Of a stretch of DNA of 64,000 nt, positions 46,176-54,729 are shown piece by piece. Each line of letters starts with the position of its first letter. Position 1 is the stretch's first letter. Source of the stretch: Pseudomonadota bacterium (GTDB lineage Bacteria; Pseudomonadota; Alphaproteobacteria; Rhizobiales; Xanthobacteraceae); NCBI GenBank assembly GCA_023404705.1, contig JAEYAU010000184.1:9154-73153 (forward strand), in the 5' to 3' direction. Under the pieces are notes generated by a model. That model saw nothing but the letters and a program-made list of their open reading frames with translations. It was not told the origin of the DNA and did no database searches. Both the position numbers and the translations under genes were made by a program.

Positions 46176-47375
46176 TCAGGCCTTGCCGTAGCCGGGCGCG
46201 AGGCGGAAGGTGCCGTCCTTGGCCGAGCTCGCCTCGGACATGACGACATCGTCGCCGGGATAGCCGTTGTGCTCGGTCGGCGAGTAGGAGTATTCGCCGA
46301 AGTAGCCGGGATACTTCTGCACCTTGTTCCAGTAGCCGATGATGTCGGCACTGTTGGTCGATCCCGTCTCGGCGACCGCCTTGGCGATGAGGTTGATGGC
46401 GTCGACGCCGCCCGCGACCCACCAGAGCAAGGTGTCCTCGAGATTGACCTTGCCCTTGATCTTGTCGACCAGCTCCTGCGAACGGGCGGGCAGCTTGCCG
46501 CTCGCATCGTAGCTGCAGCTGCGATAGCCGACCGAATAGACTTTCTGCCAGTTCTCGGGCTTCGCGAGCAGCTTGGCGACATCGCCCGAGGACATGGAGG
46601 GATGGCCGACGAAGGCCACGTCCCAGCCCATGGTCGCGCGCGTGTTGAACAGGCGGGCGTCCATGCCCGTGGAGGTGCTCCACACCACGATCGCCTCGGC
46701 GCCGGCATTGCGGGCGCGCAGCATGTCGGGCGTCATGTCGGGCTGGGTCGCGTCGATATTGGCCTGATAGACGACCTCGGCGCCGTCCTTCTTCAGCCCG
46801 GCCACCGAGGCATTGGCCGCAGCGACGCCATAGCCCGTGGTGTCGCCGATCACGGCAACCTTCTTGGCCTTCAGGATCTTCACCGTATAGCCGCGCACCG
46901 CGTCATCCCACTGGGTGTTCGACGGCGAGAGACGGAATGCGTTGGGAAACTTCTGCGCATCGATCAGGCTGTCGATCACGCAAGGGTGGATGTTCGGCAT
47001 CTTCGCGCGCGCCATGATGGGCGTGACCGCGAGCGACTCGCCCGAATTGGTCGGCCCCCACACGGCGTGCACCTTGAGCGCACTGATCATCTCCTGGGTG
47101 GCGTTGACGGCTTTGGTCGGCTCACCCTGGGTGTCGCGGGTGATGATCTCGATCTTGCGTCCCTTCACGCCGCCCGCCGCGTTGAGCGCGTCGGTGGCGA
47201 ACTGGACGCCGCGATTGAACCCGATCGCGGGTGCGGAGCTCGGGCCCGTCAGCGCCGCGAGCCAGCCGATGCGGATCGGCTCCGCCTGGGCGATCGCAGG
47301 CCGGGGAAAGCCGAGCGAAGCGGCGCCCGCGGCAGCGGCCGCGCCGAACGTGAATTCGCGACGTGTCGTCTTCAT
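46176..47375 (-). CDS. HAAT-family ABC solute-binding protein with Tat-type signal (sugar-acid operon)
   Basis: The product has 399 residues from the ATG at 47375, with GGGGAGGAAATC before it. The N-terminus MKTTRREFTFGAAAAAG has the twin-Arg motif R-R-E-F, so export may be by Tat. The mature protein is a type I binding fold (IRIGWLAALTGPSSAPAIGFNRGVQFATDALNAAGG, IGDTTGYGVAAANAS, DIIGYWNKVQKYPGYFGEYSY). The ABC importer genes follow directly. The adjacent enolase-superfamily dehydratases suggest sugar acids as cargo. Confidence 0.9.
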   Translation of the reverse strand: MKTTRREFTFGAAAAAGAASLGFPRPAIAQAEPIRIGWLAALTGPSSAPAIGFNRGVQFATDALNAAGGVKGRKIEIITRDTQGEPTKAVNATQEMISALKVHAVWGPTNSGESLAVTPIMARAKMPNIHPCVIDSLIDAQKFPNAFRLSPSNTQWDDAVRGYTVKILKAKKVAVIGDTTGYGVAAANASVAGLKKDGAEVVYQANIDATQPDMTPDMLRARNAGAEAIVVWSTSTGMDARLFNTRATMGWDVAFVGHPSMSSGDVAKLLAKPENWQKVYSVGYRSCSYDASGKLPARSQELVDKIKGKVNLEDTLLWWVAGGVDAINLIAKAVAETGSTNSADIIGYWNKVQKYPGYFGEYSYSPTEHNGYPGDDVVMSEASSAKDGTFRLAPGYGKA

Positions 47376-47412
47376 GATTTCCTCCCCTTGTGCTGCAGGC
47401 TTGCGCGCCCGC

Positions 47413-48495
47413 TCAGCGTTCCAGTTGCGCGATGTAATCCATGTTGAAGGTGAAGCCCCAGCCCGGCCGTTCCGGCACGACGGCTTCGCCGTCGCGGAAG
47501 TCGAGCTGCTCGTTGTAGAGCGGCGAGAACCACGGCATGTATTCGAGATAGCTCGCATTCGCGAGCGCGCCGAGCACCTGGATGCTGGTCTCGGGAAAGA
47601 GATGGCTGGAGACCGGCACGTCGTAGCTCTCCGCCATGTGTCCGACCCGCATGAACTCGCTGACGCCGCCGACCCGCTGCAGGTCGGGCATCAGCACGTC
47701 GGCGGTGCGCAGCTCGAGCATGCGCCGGAAGCCGTAGCGCGTGTACTCGGTCTCGCCGCTCGCGATCGGCGTGTCGAGCGCCGCCGCGACGCGTGCGAGC
47801 CCCTCGACATCCCAGGCGGGCAGCGGCTCTTCGAACCAGGTGAGATCGAACTCCTCGAGCGAGCGGCCGAGGCGGATCGCCTGGCTCTCGTTGAGACCCT
47901 GGTTGGCATCGGCCATCAGCCGGATCGAGGGGCCGATCGTCTTGCGCACCAGGCGCACGCGCGCGACGTCGGTCGCGGGATCGGCCGAACCGAGCCGCAT
48001 CTTGATGGCCTTGAATCCCGCAGCGACGAAGCTCTCGGCCTGCGCGACCAGCTCCTTGTCGGACGCCGTGAGCCAGAGGCCGCCGCTGTGATAAGCGGGT
48101 ACGCTCGCGCGCGCACCACCGAGCAGCCGATAGAGTGGCAGCCCAACGGACTTGCCGAGCAGATCCCACAAGGCGCCGTCGAGCGCCGAGATGCCGACCA
48201 CCGGCACGCCCTTGTGACCCAGGAAATTGATGTCCTTCCAGGCGCGCGCCCAGAATCCGGCGATATGTCCGGCGTCGCGGCCGATCACCAGCTCGGCCAG
48301 CTCGTCGATCATCTGGCGCAGCACCTTCGTGCGCTTGTCGTTGAGCGTGAAGACAAGATTCTCGCCGATCAGCCCGCTGTCGCCGTGCACGAAGATGAGG
48401 ATGCAGCCGAACGAATGGATCGCGCCGAGCGCGCTGCCGATCGGCGGATCGAGCCGCACCGTCACGGGCCGGGTCTCGACGCGCAGAACCTTCAT
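47413..48495 (-). CDS. Enolase-superfamily dehydratase (mandelate-racemase type), first of pair
   Basis: The product has 360 residues from the ATG at 48495. The capping domain (MKVLRVETRPVTVRL) is followed by the barrel. Catalytic Lys in AIKMRLG (KxR), metal ligands in MADANQGLN (Asp), WFEEPLPAW (Glu) and ASGETEYTRYG (Glu), and the general base His in VPVSSHLFPETS. The Lys-x-Arg plus His set is typical of MR-subgroup sugar-acid dehydratases and racemases. Its start overlaps the stop of the next enolase-superfamily gene by four bases. Confidence 0.9.
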   Translation of the reverse strand: MKVLRVETRPVTVRLDPPIGSALGAIHSFGCILIFVHGDSGLIGENLVFTLNDKRTKVLRQMIDELAELVIGRDAGHIAGFWARAWKDINFLGHKGVPVVGISALDGALWDLLGKSVGLPLYRLLGGARASVPAYHSGGLWLTASDKELVAQAESFVAAGFKAIKMRLGSADPATDVARVRLVRKTIGPSIRLMADANQGLNESQAIRLGRSLEEFDLTWFEEPLPAWDVEGLARVAAALDTPIASGETEYTRYGFRRMLELRTADVLMPDLQRVGGVSEFMRVGHMAESYDVPVSSHLFPETSIQVLGALANASYLEYMPWFSPLYNEQLDFRDGEAVVPERPGWGFTFNMDYIAQLER

Positions 48496-49616
48496 GACGC
48501 GCTCCGTGTCGTGACGACGCTCGCGCCGTTGCGGAAGCGCGCGACGACCTCCGGATCGGGATCGCAGCCGAGGCCCGGACCCTGCGGCACGGCCAGGCGG
48601 CCGTCGCGCGGCGTGATCCACGGCGCAAAAGGATTGGCCTCCATCTCCAGCCACAGCACCTCGACGAGCGGCTTCTCGGTCATGGCCGCGATCAGGTGCA
48701 GCGTGGCAATGAAGCCCGGCCCGAAATACGGGCTGTGCGGGGCCATCGCGACGTCGTGCTTGCGGCAGAGCTCGAAGACGCTCAGCATTTCGCAGATGCC
48801 GCCGATCTTCGTGACGCTCGGCTGCGCGATGTCGATTGCACCCGCCTCGATCAGGGACTTGAAGCCGAACCGCCCCGCCACGTTCTCGCCCGCCGAGATC
48901 GGGATCCCGTAGCTGCGCACTTGCGCGAGACCGTCGCAGTCCTCCGGCGGCCAGACCGGCTCCTCCAGCCAGAGAAGGTCGTCAGCCGAGAGAGCTTCGG
49001 CCATCTCACACGCGCGCGGCACCGACCAGGCGCAGTTGACGTCGAGCATGATGCGGGCGCCGTTCACGCCGGGCGCCGTCTTGGCGGTGACGACGGCCTC
49101 GCGCGTCGTCTCGTGCAGCTTGATGAAGCGATAGCCCTGCGCGCAGGCGGCTGCCGTGTTGGCGGCGACCAGGCCATCGTCGCCGTAATGCAGCAGACTC
49201 GCATATGCGTCGAGGTCGGTCCCTTGCGCGTCGCCGAGCAGACGATGCAGCGGCTGTCCCGCGCGCTTGCCGCGAATGTCCCAGAGCGCGATCTCGACGC
49301 CCGAGAACGCATAGACGAAGGGCCCGTTGCGGCCGAGCAGGTGCACCGCGTGCAGGATGTCGCGCGAAAGTCCCTCGATGTCCTCGGCGGAGCGGCCGAT
49401 CACCAGCGGCGCAACGATCGTGTCGAGCGCCGCCCGCGTCGCCGGAATGGCCGCATGGCCGAAGGCCTCGCCCCAGCCGACGAGCCCGTCATCGGTCTCG
49501 ACGCGCACCAGGAGGATCTCCAGATGCGTCCAGGGCTTGCCGGCGAACAGCGGCGGCGGTCCCCCGATGCTGCACGGCAGGGAGACAACGGTGGACTCGA
49601 CGGATCTGATCTTCAT
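48492..49616 (-). CDS. Enolase-superfamily dehydratase (MR type), second of pair
   Basis: The product has 374 residues from the ATG at 49616 (MKIRSVESTVVSLPCSI). The Lys reads RFIKLHETT (KxH instead of KxK), metal ligands are MLDVNCAWS, WLEEPVWPPED and SAGENVAGRFG, and His is in MAPHSPYFGPG. The residues are complete, but the pattern differs from the downstream paralogue, so the two should act on different or sequential stereo-substrates. It is the first gene of the operon, divergent from a LysR gene with a 127-base gap. Confidence 0.9.
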   Translation of the reverse strand: MKIRSVESTVVSLPCSIGGPPPLFAGKPWTHLEILLVRVETDDGLVGWGEAFGHAAIPATRAALDTIVAPLVIGRSAEDIEGLSRDILHAVHLLGRNGPFVYAFSGVEIALWDIRGKRAGQPLHRLLGDAQGTDLDAYASLLHYGDDGLVAANTAAACAQGYRFIKLHETTREAVVTAKTAPGVNGARIMLDVNCAWSVPRACEMAEALSADDLLWLEEPVWPPEDCDGLAQVRSYGIPISAGENVAGRFGFKSLIEAGAIDIAQPSVTKIGGICEMLSVFELCRKHDVAMAPHSPYFGPGFIATLHLIAAMTEKPLVEVLWLEMEANPFAPWITPRDGRLAVPQGPGLGCDPDPEVVARFRNGASVVTTRSAS

Positions 49617-49712
49617 GAGGCGATTTTCGCCTTCGTCTTTGTTGGTCACTGCGCTCGGGAGGGGTGGCGTTTCCACATTGACGCTAGAGCGTGCCAAAAA
49701 TAAGCTCAATTG

Positions 49713-49729
49713 ACCTCGGGTTATTTCTT
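49713..49729. promoter_or_regulatory. LysR-type operator candidate in the enolase-operon divergent region
   Basis: ACCTCGGGTTATTTCTT matches 14 of 17 bases of the motif at 38987-39003 near the other LysR gene. AAATAA upstream (about 49697-49702) pairs with TTATTT (49721-49726). TTGAGC (49709-49704, leftward) could be the minus-35 of the enolase/importer operon, so the site lies just upstream of it. Confidence 0.4.
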
Positions 49730-49743
49730 CATCAGCCGGCCTT

Positions 49744-50652
49744 ATGTCTCTGAATTTCCGCCAGTTGGAGATTGTGCGCTCGGTGAGCCGCAGCGGGTCG
49801 GTCACCGCCGCAGCCGTGGCGCTCGGCATCTCCCAGCCCGCGGTCAGCATGATGCTGCGCGACTGCACCCGCGCTGCCGGGTTTCCTCTCTTCGTGCGCA
49901 AGCAGGGCCGCCTGCAGCCGACCGCGGAAACGGCGGCGCTGCTCACCGACCTCGAGCGTCTCTTCGACGGCTTCGACCGGGTGAACCGCTTGGTCGAGGA
50001 TATGCGGGACACGACCGTCGGCGCCGTGCATATCGCGGCGACGCCGACGCTGGCCGACAATCTGCTGCCGCCGGCAGTGGCCGCGTTTCAGAAGACGCGG
50101 CCGAACGTGCGCCTGACGATCCACACCATGGACAATTTCAGCGTGATCGATCACGTCGTGCAGGAGCACGTCGATTTCGGGCTGGTGCTGTCGCCGATCG
50201 CGCATCTCGATGCCCGTCCGATCGCGCTCTGCGCGGCGCCGCTCGTCTGCCTGGTGCACGAGGAGAGCCCTTTGGCGACGCGCACCAGTGTGACGCCGAA
50301 GGATCTCGCGCCCTACCCGCTCATCTCCTTCAACCGCAGTCTGCCGCTCGGCATGCTGGTGGAGCAGGCGTTCCGGAAGGCGGGCGTCGCGCAGCGCATC
50401 GCGCTGGAGGTGAACCAGTCCTCCCTCGCCTGCGCGCTGGCGCGCGCCGGCGCGGGCGTCGCCATCATCGATCCGTTCTGGCTGATGGAGAGCCGCGACC
50501 AGGGGCTCGTTCGCCTGCAGCTGCGTCCGCGCACCGAGGTCGTCGCCCAGGCGCTGGTGCCGAAAACCAGGTCCTTGTCGCGGGCCGCGCGGCTGTTCCT
50601 CGCGGCGGTGCGCAAGACAGCCGAAGGCCTGCGGCGGCGCGCGACCGCTTGA
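49744..50652 (+). CDS. LysR-family transcriptional regulator (sugar-acid operon)
   Basis: The 302-residue LTTR has helix-turn-helix LNFRQLEIVRSVSRSGSVTAAAVALGISQPAVSMMLRDCTRAAGF and an effector domain with HIAATPTLADNLLPPAVAAFQKTRPNV. Divergent orientation from the enolase/importer operon, with a shared operator-like motif, indicates it is that operon's activator. It is cytoplasmic with normal length. It ends 26 bases from the convergent mgtC-like gene. Confidence 0.92.
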   Translation: MSLNFRQLEIVRSVSRSGSVTAAAVALGISQPAVSMMLRDCTRAAGFPLFVRKQGRLQPTAETAALLTDLERLFDGFDRVNRLVEDMRDTTVGAVHIAATPTLADNLLPPAVAAFQKTRPNVRLTIHTMDNFSVIDHVVQEHVDFGLVLSPIAHLDARPIALCAAPLVCLVHEESPLATRTSVTPKDLAPYPLISFNRSLPLGMLVEQAFRKAGVAQRIALEVNQSSLACALARAGAGVAIIDPFWLMESRDQGLVRLQLRPRTEVVAQALVPKTRSLSRAARLFLAAVRKTAEGLRRRATA

Positions 50653-50678
50653 AGAGTCCCGAACTCCGACCCCGGAGG

Positions 50679-51380
50679 CTAATCGCCCGTCGGCGAGATC
50701 CGAAACTCCAGCACCGAGGGCAGCTGACGCAGATGCTGCGCGAGCCGTTCGGCATTGCGGCGGTCGCGCGAGCGGATCACCATCCGGTATTCGAAATGCT
50801 TGCCGGTCTCCGACAGGCGATACGAGAGATTGGCGACGCTGAAGCCGTAGCGGCCGACGAGCTCACGCAGCTCGTCCTCGGCCATCACGGCGCCGCGGTC
50901 GAACTTGAGCGTGTGATGCGCGTAGAACTCGGTCGGCAGCCGCATTTCGATGAAGCGGAAGCCGGAGAGGATCAGCAGCGTCGCGATCGCGCTGATGAGC
51001 GCCGCCTGGTAGAGGCCGATGCCGATCAGGATGCCGATCGCGGCCGTGGTCCAGATCGACGCGGCGGTCGTGAGGCCGCGCACCGTGAGGCCTTCCTTGA
51101 AGATCACGCCGGCGCCGAGGAAGCCGATGCCGGTCATGATGCCTTGCGCCATGCGCGTCGGGTCGGTGCGGATGGCGTCGAGCGGCACGCCGCGCATCCA
51201 TTCGACCTGATAGACGGTCACCAGCATCAGCATCGCGGATGCGATGCAGACCAGCGCGTGGGTGCGAAAGCCGGCAGGCCGACCGTGAAAGGTCCGTTCG
51301 AAGCCGATCATGGCGCCGACGATCACGGCGGCGGAGAGGCGCGTCAGGACGATGAGAAGCTCGTGGTCCAGGTATGACAT
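50679..51380 (-). CDS. MgtC/SapB-family membrane protein
   Basis: The 233-residue protein begins MSYLDHELLIVLTRLSAAVIVGAMIGFER. The MgtC domain (about 1-150) has R-P-A-G-F-R-T-H-A-L-V and QGIMTGIGFLGAGVIFKEG, both diagnostic. The C-terminal ACT-like domain ends in LRQLPSVLEFRISP. Inner-membrane, with about five TM segments. The family is linked with low-Mg2+ growth, ATP synthase control and virulence. A possible leader hairpin precedes it. Confidence 0.93.
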   Translation of the reverse strand: MSYLDHELLIVLTRLSAAVIVGAMIGFERTFHGRPAGFRTHALVCIASAMLMLVTVYQVEWMRGVPLDAIRTDPTRMAQGIMTGIGFLGAGVIFKEGLTVRGLTTAASIWTTAAIGILIGIGLYQAALISAIATLLILSGFRFIEMRLPTEFYAHHTLKFDRGAVMAEDELRELVGRYGFSVANLSYRLSETGKHFEYRMVIRSRDRRNAERLAQHLRQLPSVLEFRISPTGD

Positions 51381-51404
51381 ATGACAGTTCTGTGACGATT
51401 CGCG

Positions 51405-51429
51405 GCCGCTCGCCAGGGGGGTGAGCGGC
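51405..51429 (-). other. Hairpin in the mgtC leader
   Basis: GCCGCTCGCC (51405-51414) and GGTGAGCGGC (51420-51429) pair with one G-T wobble around a 5-base loop, 25-49 bases upstream of the mgtC start. It could be a terminator of the SIS gene or a leader element; no full Mg2+ riboswitch is recognisable. Confidence 0.35.
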
Positions 51430-51463
51430 GATCGTCAAGCCCCTCCGCCCGCGGCGCTCCGCC

Positions 51464-52534
51464 TCACCGTGGAGCGCTCGTTCGCGGGGCGAGCCGCTGC
51501 GACAGGCTCGGATAGCGCGTGCGCGCGGGATCGAGCCCGCGGCGACGTGCGAGCGCCCAGGCGAGCCATTGGAATGGAATGATCGCCCGAAAGGGGTCGA
51601 GCTCGGTGCTCGGCTCGGAGGGGCCGACCGCAACACGGAAGATGTCCTGATCGAAGGCCGGCCCGACAACGCGGGCCGCCACGCCGAGATCGCGCATCAC
51701 GCCGGCGGCCGCACGCGCGGCCGGCTCCTCGATGGCATGGCCCGCGATGAACAGGACGAGGCTGCGCGCCGTCAGTCCCTGCAAGCGGCCATGCAGCGCG
51801 TCCTCCATGTCGAAGCCGGCGCAGGGAATGCCGCTCATCTCGGAGATCTTGAGTGAGGCCTCCAGCGCCGTGCCGAGATGGACACCTTGACCGAGGATCA
51901 GGATGAAGTCGACGCTCGCGAACTGATCGGCGAGGCTCTCGGCCGCCACCTGGCATGCGTCCACGAATTCAGCGGCGAGTTGCGGTTCCTGCCCCTCGCG
52001 GCCGGCGATCCAGTCGGTGAGCGCGGCAAGCGCCGCGAGGCTCGCGCCATAGCCTTTGGTTCTGGGGCCGACCGGCTCGGGGCCGATCGGCATGACGAAG
52101 GTCCCTGGCGCGAGCCGCGCAAACGAGCTCTCCGCGTGCGCCGTGATGCGGACCATGTCGAAGCCGCAGTCGAGCGCAAGCCGAACCGCTTCGATGGATG
52201 TGATGCTGGATCCGGACCGCGACAGCACCACTGTGAGGTTCGGACGCAGCTGACCGCCGGCCACATCGCTCATGAAGGCCATGGGCGCGCGCAGATGGAC
52301 CGGGGCGCCGGCCGCGGCGGAGATCCGCGGCGCAGCCGCGGCGAGCGCATTGTAGGACGAGCCGGAGCCGACCAGCGCTATGTCGAGATAGAAGGGAAGC
52401 TCGCGCGCGCGCAGCATGTGCTGCATCGCGCGATAGGTCTCGGCCACGGCGCGCGGCTGCTCACGGATGAAGCAGGCGACCGGGTCGGCAGCCGTGTCAG
52501 CGGCGAGATCGCCTGCTCGGTCGGGTCGGTTCAT
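51464..52534 (-). CDS. SIS-domain sugar isomerase/deaminase-like protein
   Basis: The 356-residue protein has two SIS domains. The first (about 45-175) has DIALVGSGSSYNALAAAA and VVLSRSGSSITSIEA with phosphate-binding Ser clusters; the second (about 190-330) has DFILILGQGVHLGTALEASLKISEMSG and GFDMEDALHGRLQGL. The pattern fits the isomerase half of GlmS or the AgaS/NagB-II deaminases, not a full GlmS since no glutaminase domain is present. Located before mgtC in the same direction. Substrate not assignable; amino-sugar 6-phosphate likely. Confidence 0.88.
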   Translation of the reverse strand: MNRPDRAGDLAADTAADPVACFIREQPRAVAETYRAMQHMLRARELPFYLDIALVGSGSSYNALAAAAPRISAAAGAPVHLRAPMAFMSDVAGGQLRPNLTVVLSRSGSSITSIEAVRLALDCGFDMVRITAHAESSFARLAPGTFVMPIGPEPVGPRTKGYGASLAALAALTDWIAGREGQEPQLAAEFVDACQVAAESLADQFASVDFILILGQGVHLGTALEASLKISEMSGIPCAGFDMEDALHGRLQGLTARSLVLFIAGHAIEEPAARAAAGVMRDLGVAARVVGPAFDQDIFRVAVGPSEPSTELDPFRAIIPFQWLAWALARRRGLDPARTRYPSLSQRLAPRTSAPR

Positions 52535-52625
52535 CCCTCACTCCGCGTTTCCGCGACATCTTCGCCGAGGAGAAGAGGAACTACAACGGAATGAAGAGGA
52601 TGCGGACCGTCGAACGCGGACAATC

Positions 52626-53630
52626 TCACTCGAAGATCTGGTCGGCACGCGCAACGAGCACCTCGGGGATCTCCAGCCCGAGGGCTGCGGCCGTCTTGGC
52701 ATTGACGAGCAGTTCGTAGACGCGTGGCGACTGCACCGGCAGCTCGGCCGGGCTGGTGCCGCGCAGAATCAGATCCACGTAGCGGATGGTCTCGACGATG
52801 GTCCGGCTGGTCTCGCGCGACTGGGCGCCCACCAAGGCGCCGTAGGAGATCAACCCGCCTTCGTCCGAGAAATAGCGGAAAGGATAGATCGCCGGCACCT
52901 TGTGCCGCGCGGCCGCGTCGATCACGACGCGACGGTGCAGGACCAGGAAGCTGTCGGGAAGGACCAAGAGTCCGCCGGGCGGATCGCCCGCCAGGGAGGC
53001 CACGGCCGTATCGATCTCGGCGGTCGTGCCGACCGCAAGCATCTCGAGCGTCAGGCCGAACGAGGGCGCCGCCGCGCGCAAGGGTTCGAGATAATACTCG
53101 CCCCGGCGCGGCGCCGTGATCGGATTGAACAGGGCCGCGATACGAGTGACGCGAGGCGCGATCTCCTTCAGAAACTCGAGCCACTTGGGCGACATCGTCG
53201 CGTCGCTGTTGGTGAAGCCTGTGGCATTGCGGCCCGGACGCGCCAGGCTCTCGACAAAGCCGTTGCCCACGGGGTCGGCGGCGGTCGAGAACACGACCGG
53301 GATCGTGCGGGTGGCCGCGAGCAGCGCCTCCGTGTCGGGCGTCGAATTGGCGACGATCACGTCCAGGTTCAGGGACACCAGCTCCCGCGCGATGGCGGGC
53401 CGCTTGGCCGGATCGTCGATCGTCCGGTACTCGAAGGCGATGTTGCGCCCCTCGATCCAGCCGAGATCCGCCAAGGCCTTCTTATAGGCGGGGAAGCGCT
53501 GCCAAGGGTCGCCCGGCCGCACGTTGCTCACGATGCCGACCCGGCGCATGCGCTCGGCGTTCTCGCCGGGCGCCATGGACGGCCAGACTGCGGCCGCGGC
53601 CGCTAGGGCAAACAAGTCACGACGGCGCAC
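52626..53630 (-). CDS. Orphan ABC-type substrate-binding protein (TrpX / DUF534-like)
   Basis: The 334-residue periplasmic-binding protein has an N-terminus resembling a signal with RRDLFALAAAAAVWPSMA. Blocks seen: VGIVSNVRPGDPWQRFPAYKKALADLGWIEGRNIAFEYR, VIVANSTPDTEALLAATRTIPVVFSTAADPVGNG and LEFLKEIAPRVTRIAALFNP. This subfamily is greatly expanded in Bradyrhizobium, often without permease partners. It is divergent from the OmpR-type regulator, and its position is that of TorT relative to TorR/TorS, so it may be a sensor accessory. Confidence 0.9.
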   Translation of the reverse strand: MRRRDLFALAAAAAVWPSMAPGENAERMRRVGIVSNVRPGDPWQRFPAYKKALADLGWIEGRNIAFEYRTIDDPAKRPAIARELVSLNLDVIVANSTPDTEALLAATRTIPVVFSTAADPVGNGFVESLARPGRNATGFTNSDATMSPKWLEFLKEIAPRVTRIAALFNPITAPRRGEYYLEPLRAAAPSFGLTLEMLAVGTTAEIDTAVASLAGDPPGGLLVLPDSFLVLHRRVVIDAAARHKVPAIYPFRYFSDEGGLISYGALVGAQSRETSRTIVETIRYVDLILRGTSPAELPVQSPRVYELLVNAKTAAALGLEIPEVLVARADQIFE

Positions 53631-53961
53631 AGACGCTCTCCGGGTGAATTGCGCTCGCAGAATGTCATGCCCGCGGATGCGCGGAAAGCGGGTGCGGCTC
53701 GCTCGTGCGGCGCCAAATTCAACGACAAGTGGGTCGGCGCAGCCGTTACCTCCACGAGCTTCGTGGTCGGGCGAAGATCATCCCGCGGTCTTGATTCTCA
53801 TTCCGACACGACCAGATTGCAACAGTTTGCGAATGACCGTTCACATTCCGCCGCTTTTGGCGATCGCCGCAATCAAATATCGGTCAATAGTTGCCGAAAC
53901 GGCCCGACATAAAGGGTAAGTACGGCCACGCGCTTGCTTTCCCCGGCGCAGTTGCTCAAAC
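53631..53961. other. Gene-free divergent region, binding protein / response regulator
   Basis: 331 bases of lower G+C hold the promoters of the two divergent genes. TTGCAACAGTTTGCGAA (about 53816-53832) is an imperfect inverted repeat that might be an operator of the OmpR-type regulator. I saw no open frame with coding character and no RNA gene. Confidence 0.35.
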
Positions 53962-54726
53962 ATGCCCGAGGGGAACCGGGGCAACAGCTCGATGACGACG
54001 ACGAGTAGGACCGGCCGCCGTGACCGACTGGTCGTCGTGGACGATGACCCTGTCACCCGCACGATGATCGTCGAATACTTCGCGGATCAGAATTTCGACA
54101 TCGAGCAGGCCGGCACGGGCGCGGAATGCCGAAACCTGCTCAAGCGGCGCGATGCCGATCTCGTCTTCCTCGACCTTTATCTTCCGGATTGCGACGGCTT
54201 CGATCTCGCACGCGAGGTGCACGCGTCCAGCACGGCCGGCATCATCTTCGTCACCCGGCGCGACACCGAGGTGGACCGCATCCTCGGCCTCGAGCTCGCG
54301 GGCGATCACTACGTGACCAAGCCGGTCAATCTGCGCGAGCTGCTCGCGCGCGCCCGCTCGGTGCTGCGCCGGCGCACGCTGGAGCGCGAAGCTGCGCGCC
54401 GCGCCGCGATGACGATCAGCTTCGGAGCGTGGACGCTCGACCTGGTGCGGCGCGAGCTCACCAACTCGAATGGCGAGCCGGTGCGGCTGACGCGCGCGGA
54501 GTTCGATCTGCTGGCCGCAATCGTCGACGCCGACGGGCGGCCGCTCAGCCGCGAATACCTGATCGAAGTGGTGAGCAATCGCCACGCCGAGGTCGACGCG
54601 CGCACGGTCGACGCGCTGGTCGGCCGGCTGCGCCGCAAGCTGGTCGGCAGCGGCGAGCAACCCGTGATCGTCACCGTGACGGGCATCGGTTACAAGCTCG
54701 GCCTGCCCGTGCTCGAGCGGCACTGA
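53962..54726 (+). CDS. OmpR-family response regulator (TorR-like)
   Basis: The 254-residue two-domain regulator starts at ATG 53962; ATG 53992 (MTTTSRTG) is an alternative. The receiver has acidic VVVDDD, phospho-Asp 71 (FLDLYLPDCDG), Thr in FVTRRD and Lys in YVTKPVN. The winged helix (about 150-250) has LTRAEFDLLAAIVDADGRPLSREYLIEVV and VTVTGIGYKLGL. The hybrid kinase starts three bases after its stop codon, so the pair is cotranscribed and the kinase should phosphorylate it through its own REC and Hpt domains. Confidence 0.93.
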   Translation: MPEGNRGNSSMTTTSRTGRRDRLVVVDDDPVTRTMIVEYFADQNFDIEQAGTGAECRNLLKRRDADLVFLDLYLPDCDGFDLAREVHASSTAGIIFVTRRDTEVDRILGLELAGDHYVTKPVNLRELLARARSVLRRRTLEREAARRAAMTISFGAWTLDLVRRELTNSNGEPVRLTRAEFDLLAAIVDADGRPLSREYLIEVVSNRHAEVDARTVDALVGRLRRKLVGSGEQPVIVTVTGIGYKLGLPVLERH

Positions 54727-54729
54727 GCC

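Noticed and set aside
45317..46708. N-terminal extension of the LivM-LivG fusion frame
   Set aside because: It covers the LivH gene in another frame and has no homology; the ATG at 45316 gives the normal LivM start.
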